Positions 57,615-64,000 of a stretch of DNA of 64,000 bases are shown here, piece after piece. Under the pieces are notes generated by a model. It saw only the letters and a program-made list of their open reading frames with translations, was not told the DNA's origin and made no database searches. The stretch lies in the NCBI GenBank assembly GCA_049999765.1, contig JBNGIQ010009380.1, positions 1 to 64,000 on the forward strand, in the 5' to 3' direction. The position numbers and the translations under genes are program-made. Source of the DNA: Phaeoceros laevis. Lineage: Eukaryota; Anthocerotophyta; Anthocerotopsida; Notothyladales. Positions within the stretch are counted from its first letter, which is position 1. Each line of letters starts with the position of its first letter.

Positions 57615-58665
57615 ATGCTGGAAAGTAATCATTGGAGAGTGCCCAGGACACTCACACTTGCCGGTCCCGAGGATATGAAGGACCGTGAGTCAAAGTCCTG
57701 GTTGCATGAAGTACAGGACGATGGAGCGACGGTCTTTCCCCCGGCTTCGTATACCATGTCAAAGGAGGATATGACGGCAGTGAAGCTGGAAATTAGGAAG
57801 ATAAAGCCGCTTATAGGATTCTACTCCAACTTTAGGAGGTGCTTTGAGGGAGAGACGGTCAGTGGGTTGAAAACGCTCGATTGGCACATCCTCATGCAGT
57901 ATTACCTCCCTATAGCACTAAGGGGGCATCTGGACCCCCGAGTGTACAGAGCAATTGCAAGCCTCAGTGAAGTATATCGGTGGGTATGCTTAAAAGAAAT
58001 TACTATTAATTAGTGAAACACCGGCTATGAAAGTGAAGATGGTTGACACTTTAGTGCGGCTCGAGCAAGAAATGCCACCATCCTTCTGGAATATAATGGA
58101 GCATCTGATTGTGCATCTCGTAGAAGAGGTGGAAAGTCATGGTCCGGTGCATACAAGGTGGATGTACTTTGTGGAACATCGTATGAAATTCATGAAGGAC
58201 TTTGTGCGTCAAAAAGCCAAGCCAGAAGGCAGCGTGGCAGAGGGACACAAAACCATGAAGACTATGTACTTTATATCTGAATACATGGCAGCACATCATC
58301 CTTAGTAGGCCTCTAAATGGTGTGGTATACAAGTCAATGAGCACCTCCTGGAATATCCCATTGGACAGGAGAAGGAGTACACATTTACTGTGGACGAGCA
58401 TATGAAAGCTCATTGGTTTCTATTGGAGAACACTACAACATAAGCTCCGTACCAGCAAATGTGGGAAGAAGACCAGCAGGCAGGAAATGCACAAGACTTG
58501 AAGACATGGCTAGCTGAAAGGCTATGGATGTGGGAGCAAGACCCAGACTACGCAATAGTAAAAGCTTTAGTGGACGGGCCAAGGTTGCAAGCTAGCTTAT
58601 TTTGTGGCCTTAGGGCTCATGGGTACACCTTTGGAACGCAGGCAGCGGATACGAAGGGGAAATAA
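57615..58665 (+). mobile_element. CACTA (En/Spm) transposon relic with DUF4218
   Basis: Broken frames give DUF4218: LKTLDWHILMQYYLPIALRG, LDPRVYRAIASLSEVYRW, LEQEMPPSFWNIMEHLIVHL, EVESHGPVHTRWMYFVEHRM, KFMKDFVRQKAKPEGSVAEG. Downstream fragments (HLLEYPIGQEKEY, MWEEDQQAGNAQDLKTWLAE) fit the region toward DUF4216. A frameshift falls between 58013 and 58027, and stops at 58305 and 58440. DUF4218 sits next to the TNP2 transposase in CACTA elements; the transposase itself is not visible here. Dead copy. The region 56276-57614 before it shows no coding signature. Confidence 0.75.
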
Positions 58666-58818
58666 ATGCGAACAGTGGTTAGGAAGAACACCTTAGTCTT
58701 AGCAAGTTCCAACTTAGGCAGCGTTATGTCTTGTTTATACTAGTAGGTGTTGCTATTTGACACATTTTGGCTCTCTTACATGACGGCAGAGACATTGCTA
58801 GCAAAGAGAAGAAAATAT

Positions 58819-59165
58819 TTTTGGCAAGGACTCAGGAGGAACACCTTAGTCTTAGCAAGTTCCAACTTATGCAGCGTTATGTCCTGTCTATAATGCTAGG
58901 TGTTGCTATTTGACACATTTTGCAATATACTTTCATCTTTTGAGAAAAAATATGTAACCACTCAAACCCTACTCGAAGCGCAATCAAACTATTAAGGAAA
59001 GACATGTTTGTCCCTAACACGTAAATTATTGGATTTTGGAGTTACCCATAAACCCTACTCCTAAACAATACTTTGTGCGGAAAGCTAGAGTAACTATACA
59101 TCATGATTCAACAAGCCACAAGTCAAGTGTGTTTTCATATGTGGGCGGTAGGCTTGAGCATTTGG
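58819..59165 (+). repeat. Long interspersed direct repeat, copy A
   Basis: Pairs with 60461-60844. Shared blocks include caaggactcaggaggaacacc, accttagtcttagcaagttc, gtgttgctatttgacacatt, actcaaaccctactcgaagc, gttattggattttggagtta and tgtgggcggtaggcttgagc. A shorter piece repeats at 58679-58770. The phrase ggctctcttacatgacgg...gagacattgctagcaaagag occurs at about 56872, 58771 and 59163, so these are a dispersed family probably carried by the local transposon. Confidence 0.85.
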
Positions 59166-59547
59166 CTCTCTTACATGACGACGGAGACATTGCTAGCAAA
59201 GAGAGGGTCCTTGCAAGCTACAGTACAACGTTTTTTAGTGTCCATCCCTCACTTTCATCCATTTTTTAAGTTTGATTATTTGTAAATGATACTTGCCATA
59301 TTCAAATATGAAAAAAAAAGAACAAGGATGTTTGTCTCATTGAGAGCTTTCAGAATATGTGAGAGTACTTGAAAATGGACACGTGTCGTGAAAGTTACAT
59401 GCTAAAATAGGATGCAAAGTATTATGTCCAGGGATTGGAAACGATACTTTCCAGTACTTGTTTTAGATGCCATTTTTTCCGGGTGTACCTATAGGTAGGC
59501 CCTCCCACAAAAGTACCTTGGTTGGTGAAACTCATGCAAGGTAGGAG

Positions 59548-60216
59548 CAGGGTTTCTGGGAAATTAAGTTTGGGCCAAAGAAACGCGTACGGAATGGACG
59601 TACATTCCGGAAACGTACCGATGATGTTCCCAATGGGTTTGAAAAATATTTATTTCAAGTTATTTATTAAACAAATAACTAAATTGCCGATTCCACTGGG
59701 CAGAGCGGGATGACGGAGGGATGGCGCCTCCCTCCCCAATTCCAGCAGGGTGGCCTCGCTCCCTTGCCCAATTTCAGAGAGGATGGAGCTGGGTGGGAGG
59801 CGCCATCCCTCTGCTGATTCCACCAGGCAGAGCGGGATCGGAGGGATGTCGCTCCCAATTCCAGCAGGGGAGGGCAAGGAGGGGCAGGGCAGGCCTCGCG
59901 AGAGAGGCAGGGTGGCGCCCTGCCTCCTATGGCAGCCATGACAGCGATGGCAGGGCTGCACGCGCGGCCTCATGGAGAGGGCCGTGGCTGGCAGCAATAG
60001 CTGGCCAGGTTGGGAGGAGAGGCGGCCGGGGCAAGGCAGGCAGGGCGGGCCTCGCGAGCGGGCGTGGCAGGGGCGCGCCCTCCTAAGCTTGGCAGCCATG
60101 GCCAAGGAAGGAGGGAACTTGTTTTTCGGGAACGTTTCCCGAAAAACAAGTTACGCGTTCCCAACGGACGGGAACGCGACCGGACGGGAACGGGTTCCCG
60201 TTCGACAGAAACCCTG
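59548..60216. mobile_element. hAT-like non-autonomous element, 669 bp, with 8-bp target duplication
   Basis: 11-bp terminal inverted repeats CAGGGTTTCTG (59548-59558; 60206-60216 as cagaaaccctg). The flanks are ggtaggag (59540-59547) and ggtaggac (60217-60224): an 8-bp target duplication with one mismatch. CAGGG ends with 8-bp duplications are the hAT hallmark. No transposase inside; instead an unusually GC-rich core (59690-60090) of gcaggg/ggcggg phrases, and a perfect 17-bp palindrome with 3-bp spacer at 60116-60152 (aacttgtttttcgggaa-cgt-ttcccgaaaaacaagtt). ORFs in the core are Pro/Arg frames of biased DNA. Confidence 0.75.
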
Positions 60217-60460
60217 GGTAGGACTACTTTTTTGAGTGCATTAAGTACTTTTTTTGACTTTTTGACTTTTTTGGATCATATTGAGGTAATAATTACCCCG
60301 TCTTTTCTTGATTGGGGTAACTAGGTACCCCATCATTTTACCCCGTCATGAATGGCGTGAAATAAGCTAGCTCAAGTACTCAAGTACTCAGCTCAAGTAC
60401 TCAAGTACTCGCGCAAAAACGACCAACTGTAGCTTGCAAGGACCCGAGAAGAGAAGGTTA

Positions 60461-60844
60461 TTGACAAGGACTCAGGAAGAACACCTTAGTCTTAGCAAGT
60501 TCCAACTTAGGTGTGTGTGTGTGTGTGTGTGACTATTTGAGGAGGTTGACACAGTTTAGGTAGTGTTATGTCCTGGTTATAATACTAAGTGTTGCTATTT
60601 GACACATTTTGCAAGGTACTTTCATCTTTTGAGAAAAAAAAGTAATCACTCAAACCCTACTCGAAGCGCAATCAAACTATAAAGGAAGCACATGTTTGTC
60701 CGTAACACGTAAGTTATTGGATTTTGGAGTTACCCAGAAACCCTACTCCTAAATAATACTTTGTGCGGAAAGCTATTATACATCATGATTCAACAAGCCA
60801 CAAGTCAAGTGTGTTTACAAATGTGGGCGGTAGGCTTGAGCATA
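60461..60844 (+). repeat. Long interspersed direct repeat, copy B
   Basis: Second copy of the 58819-59165 family; it carries a (GT)10 run at 60511-60531 and about 40 further bases absent from copy A. The two copies are ~90% alike in the second half. Confidence 0.85.
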
Positions 60845-61210
60845 AAAAGTCAAAGAATCACAAGCACTCTAATTCCTGCCAGCTTACCGAAGGCTCGATT
60901 AGAAGCAATCCGCAGGGAGGAAGAGGCACAATAGCATAGGGAACAATGGATAGGCAGGATACTACTAGTTAGAGATAGGTTACCGGCGCGAGTGGTACGT
61001 ACTAGGAGAATGGAGAGGTGTGACTCACTGCATTGCATAGGCCGCCTACCCACCCAGTGCTCCGGCACCAGCCTTGTGTTGGGACAGGGGGGTGAACCTC
61101 CCTGCAAGGTAAAGACCACCGATCCACCTAGTACGCCACCAGGGCGTCGGCGTGCTCGATTCCCATGTGGAGTCGGCTAGCATGACTTTACTACTACTAC
61201 TACTACTACC
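60845..61210 (+). mobile_element. SINE-like segment with (TAC)n tail (weak)
   Basis: Ends in tactactactactactacta (61190-61209). A B-box-like gtgctcgattccc lies 45 bp before the tail, with a CCACC-rich body. No clear A box and no target duplication were found. A non-LTR retroelement 3' end is an equal alternative. Confidence 0.25.
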
Positions 61211-61275
61211 TAAATGAAAATCCAAAGGAGGAATCTTAATGTGCACGTAGGCTAATAGATTTAACGTAGAAAGTA

Positions 61276-61432
61276 CAGTGACATTCTGGGCGACTTTGGC
61301 TTAGTGCTGCTGTGTGTGTTTAGGTGAGAATTTCACCAGCAACTTTGCCTCGATGCTGTTGTGCTTGTCTTGATGAAAATTTCACTGGCGACTTTGCCTC
61401 GGTGCTCCTGTGCGTGTCTAGGTGAGAATTTA
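61276..61432. repeat. Imperfect tandem repeat, ~58-bp unit, three copies
   Basis: Units contain gcgactttgcctcggtgct-like and tgtcttgatgaaaatttcac-like phrases: near 61290, 61340 and 61392. Copies differ by several bases. Confidence 0.7.
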
Positions 61433-61845
61433 ACCCGGTGAGCATTACCTTTTTAGAAGGTAGGGCGAAGCCGCAAATATTTTCAATAAGACAATGGCAG
61501 AATATAGAGGGCTTCTAAAGACCCAGAGAATGATATGATTAAAAGTCCAAAATATTGAAGTCCCACCTTTTTACCTTCCTTTGAAAAAGTTTTACCTCTT
61601 AAAAATGGAGGTGAGTATACCTCCAAATGTCCTAAAAAAAGGGTAAAACCTTTTAAAAGGTGAAAATTTTACATAGAATGCTATTCTACCATTTTAAAGG
61701 GTAATAAAATTAGGGTTTGAGGTATGTATAGGACCTCACTTGCAAACCTAGACGTAATAGGGTCTTTCACCTGCAAGTCTCTTGAGAATCAGGCTAGTAA
61801 AATTTTTTCCACTGGGTGAAATTCTCACCTAGGTGCGTGTTAGCG
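61415..61845. mobile_element. Inverted-repeat (MITE-like) element
   Basis: Left end tctaggtgagaatttaaccc (about 61418-61437) pairs with the right end gggtgaaattctcacctagg (about 61819-61840) with a few mismatches; related ends also occur at 61322. The interior is AT-rich with a ggtaaaaccttttaaaaggt hairpin. No coding capacity; target duplication not resolved. Confidence 0.5.
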
Positions 61846-61851
61846 TAACTC

Positions 61852-62015
61852 CTTAGTAGCACAAATCTAGCCTTGGACTAATTTAAGAAGATCAACTCTT
61901 ACACATGAGAAAGTCTCACTGTGAGAAAGTCTCACCTTAGCAGCACATATCTAGCCCTTTGACTAATTTAAGAAGATCAACTCTTATACATGAGAAAGTC
62001 TCACTGTGAGAAAGC
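61852..62015. repeat. ~82-bp tandem duplication, two copies
   Basis: Each unit runs ccttagtagcacaaatctag ... gactaatttaagaagatcaa ctcttacacatgagaaagtc tcactgtgagaaag. Copies differ at about five bases. Confidence 0.9.
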
Positions 62016-63277
62016 GTTGTTGTACGCGTGCTTTAACATGTCGATGCCATATGGTATCTTTGTAAATGGACTGCTCCTGCAGTCCACTAAAATGGAGCAT
62101 TTCATACACATGATGAGACATGCACGAGCAGTCTGTAACCAAGAAAAATGCAATAGCTCCCTCATAGCCCGCATAGCACACATAGCCCGCAGGCTCTACA
62201 TGATATCACCTCCCTTCTGCCCTTGAAAGCCAAAGAGTTGATTACAAAGGCCCAAGCCCTGTCAACAGAAAAACACAAACACCACTAAGAGTAGATACTT
62301 CTCCTTCGTCCAAGGTGGACGTCCGCAACTCCCTTGGCTCTCTTGTCTTTCGGCCTCTTCCGTAGAACAAGTCTGATTTTGCTGCTACATCTCTTCTGAC
62401 TTCTGAGCAACGAAGGTCGTGATAGCTCATCCAAGACACCTAGGCTCTAAGGTGGCTGGCAACTCTATATTGCTTTGCCAGCGAAACATCCAGCCAGGTA
62501 TCGCATTCACCTTGAGTGCTTCGTTAGTAGGAGGTGAAGTCTCAATCAAGGGTAAGCCTAACATGCTTGGGTTTATGTTTATTCGTAAAACGAAAGTGGG
62601 TGTTCGCGTAAAATGGGGACAACGATTGAACGATTGAACACCCCTACGACCTACATGCTGTCGACATCCAAGCTGTGAAACCCGTTGGATGTCATATTAG
62701 GGCTCAAACGGCTAGATTTAGACAGAAGGCCGTGCAAATTTGAAATTTGTTCTCTCTCTTGTACCCACCCAAGCGCGGCTCTTTCTCTGCGTGGGTGGAT
62801 CATGATCAGCCACGCCTTTCTAAAACCTGTCGCAGCACCCGGCTAAGCGCTCATCCCGTTCTGGAACAGCTCGGTTGGGGGTGTAGGCAGCTACAAACCT
62901 GGTGCTGTGGGCTTGGAGCTTCCAGTGCGTCCCCTATATGAAATCACCTCGTCCTCTCCTCAAGTCGCTCCTCGTCTCTGTTTCCCCACACCTCGGCGTC
63001 TGTTCCCTGCGCCGCGCCTGCGAGTGCCAAACATCTGCTTCCATCTTTGCAGCGGTGGTTACTTTGAGGTGGGATGCTGGCCTTTGCTCGTGTCAATCCT
63101 TGTACGCACATTGGCTTACTGAACTGCACCCAACCTGTTTCGCACTGCTCTTTGTGCTAGGCTTGTTTTCTTTCTACCCCGCTCTGTTTGTTTGCGTTGG
63201 CCTCTTGATCTGTTGTACCCAATGTTGCGCTTCCTTGTTTTGACAGGGCATCTTTTGCGGTGCAGGTGGTTTCAGGT
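62016..63277. other. Upstream region of the terminal gene
   Basis: No gene recognised. 62990-63277 is C/T-rich with probable 5' UTR splice sites (ttgacag, gcag) before the ATG at 63278. Confidence 0.4.
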
Positions 63278-64000
63278 ATGGAGAATAGCAACTCAGTTAA
63301 GAGAGTCACCCGGAGCCAGTCACGGACAGCGGGCGGTGCCAGTACGTTCTTGCACCTGTTCTTCAATTCCCCGTTGTCCAGAGCTGGTTGTCCCTTCAGC
63401 AAATCGCAAAGGTTTTTGTTGTTGTTCCAACCGTTTTCTCTTGCCAGCAGCTACCAAACCTGTCCCGGCCACTCCAGTGAGTCTGAAGAAAGCAACGCCT
63501 GCAACTGGAAGAAGGAGCCGCAAGGCCCTAGCGGATGTAACAAATGACTCCCCTGTTGCTGGGCTGACACCTCTGGTAGGCAGCACTCGTGGAGGCGGTG
63601 ATTTGACACCTAATTGCTCCCAACTATGCCCGCCTCTTGAGTCGGCTCAAGGCACTCCAGGTGATGAGGTGCTCCGTGCACACTGCATCAATATGCTTCA
63701 GCAGGCTGGAGGAGACCACTTCAAGCCGCTTCGACCCATTCCGTCGCTGCTCTCACAGTTTACTGATTCACCGACTATGCTGGCCGCACCAACACCCGCT
63801 AATACCCCGGCTAACGTTGTTTGGCCTCCTACCTCGGTCCCAGGGTCAGGGGGTACTTTGCCAGCATCCTACATGGTGAGCCCTGCTATTTCCGAAGAGG
63901 AGTCCCCAGTGGTCGTCTTACCTGAGAACCCGAGTTCAACTTTGGATGTCAATTGGAGCTTCGTTCCGTTGCGTTCTCCGAAGAGCTCACCTGTGGAGGA
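63278..64000 (+). CDS. Ser/Thr/Pro-rich protein, 5' end only, unnamed
   Basis: Exons 63278-63341 and 63448 to the window edge (open, no stop). Starts MENSNSVKRVTRSQSRTAGG. The second exon reads RRSRKALADVTNDSPVAGLT PL, then GDEVLRAHCINMLQQAGGDH, FKPLRPIPSLLSQFTDSP, SYMVSPAISEEESPVVVLPE and STLDVNWSFVPLRSPKSSPV. The TRSQ start and ALADVTNDSPVxGL block recur in a plant protein family I cannot name. The many SP sites suggest a phosphorylated, mostly disordered, possibly cell-cycle-related protein (inference). The phase-1 junction A|CA is clean. The 3' part lies beyond the window. Confidence 0.65.

Noticed and set aside
59650-60324. Overlapping ORFs on both strands in the GC-rich block
   Set aside because: All frames are open because the DNA is GC-rich and stop-poor; no motif, and they lie inside a transposon-like element.
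1-64000. CRISPR arrays, rRNA or tRNA genes, prophage or operon signals
   Set aside because: Short repeats here are microsatellites or transposon parts. I found no convincing tRNA A/B-box pair, and the gene structures are eukaryotic. A tRNAscan/Infernal run would be decisive.

Overview
The window is nuclear DNA from a land plant. Plant-only families sit side by side: a Whirly protein, a plastid/mitochondrial RNase II, GH17 glucanase with a CBM43 domain, a rhomboid-UBA protein and a decayed PLS-class PPR gene. The PPR style and the many short introns (about 60-500 bp) suggest a non-seed plant (bryophyte or lycophyte). That placement is inference and the species is not resolved. Genes are dense from 2.7 to 54.5 kb and transposon debris dominates on either side.

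Layout. 0-2.5 kb: a microsatellite, a frameshifted RING-H2 gene and a DUF659 (hAT) relic. 2.7-12.3 kb: small heat-shock protein (-), UBAC2-like rhomboid-UBA (-), U11-59K minor-spliceosome protein (+), then single-exon xylulokinase and lipoyl(octanoyl)transferase (+). 12.7-14.4 kb: a proline-rich ORF broken by a 400-N gap. 16.1-17.9 kb: splicing factor PRP17/CDC40 (-), followed by a foldback element. 21.7-26.3 kb: CIR-type corepressor (-), MHF1/CENP-S (-) and, divergently, Whirly (+). 27.5-34.4 kb: RNR1-type RNase II (-), TRM10 methyltransferase (-), VMA21 (+). 36.6-42.0 kb: glutathione synthetase (-) and the PP2A activator PTPA (-). 42.6-44.5 kb: PPR pseudogene. 45.8-48.3 kb: GET4 (+). 49.0-50.6 kb: GH17-CBM43 (-). 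52.0-54.5 kb: an unnamed basic coiled-coil protein (-) and, divergently, a predicted plastid membrane protein (+). 54.8-62.0 kb: repeats, with a CACTA (DUF4218) relic, a 669-bp hAT-like non-autonomous element with near-perfect 8-bp target duplications, long direct repeats and a second inverted-repeat element. 63.3 kb to the edge: an incomplete Ser/Pro-rich gene.

Exon structures were built by hand: homology-like protein blocks were joined at GT-AG (once GC-AG) junctions whose phases agree, so total CDS lengths divide by three. The genes are housekeeping functions (RNA processing, organelle RNA and DNA maintenance, glutathione and lipoate synthesis, membrane-protein assembly) and form no operon-like pathway. 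Three divergent pairs with short shared upstream regions (MHF1/WHY, TRM10/VMA21, coiled-coil/plastid membrane protein) are candidate bidirectional promoters. I did not find a convincing new multi-gene system. The most interesting signals are a GH17 enzyme with Lys where the catalytic Glu is expected, the GC-AG intron in MHF1, a Glu in the glycine loop of glutathione synthetase, and the layered transposon structures at 59.5-62 kb.
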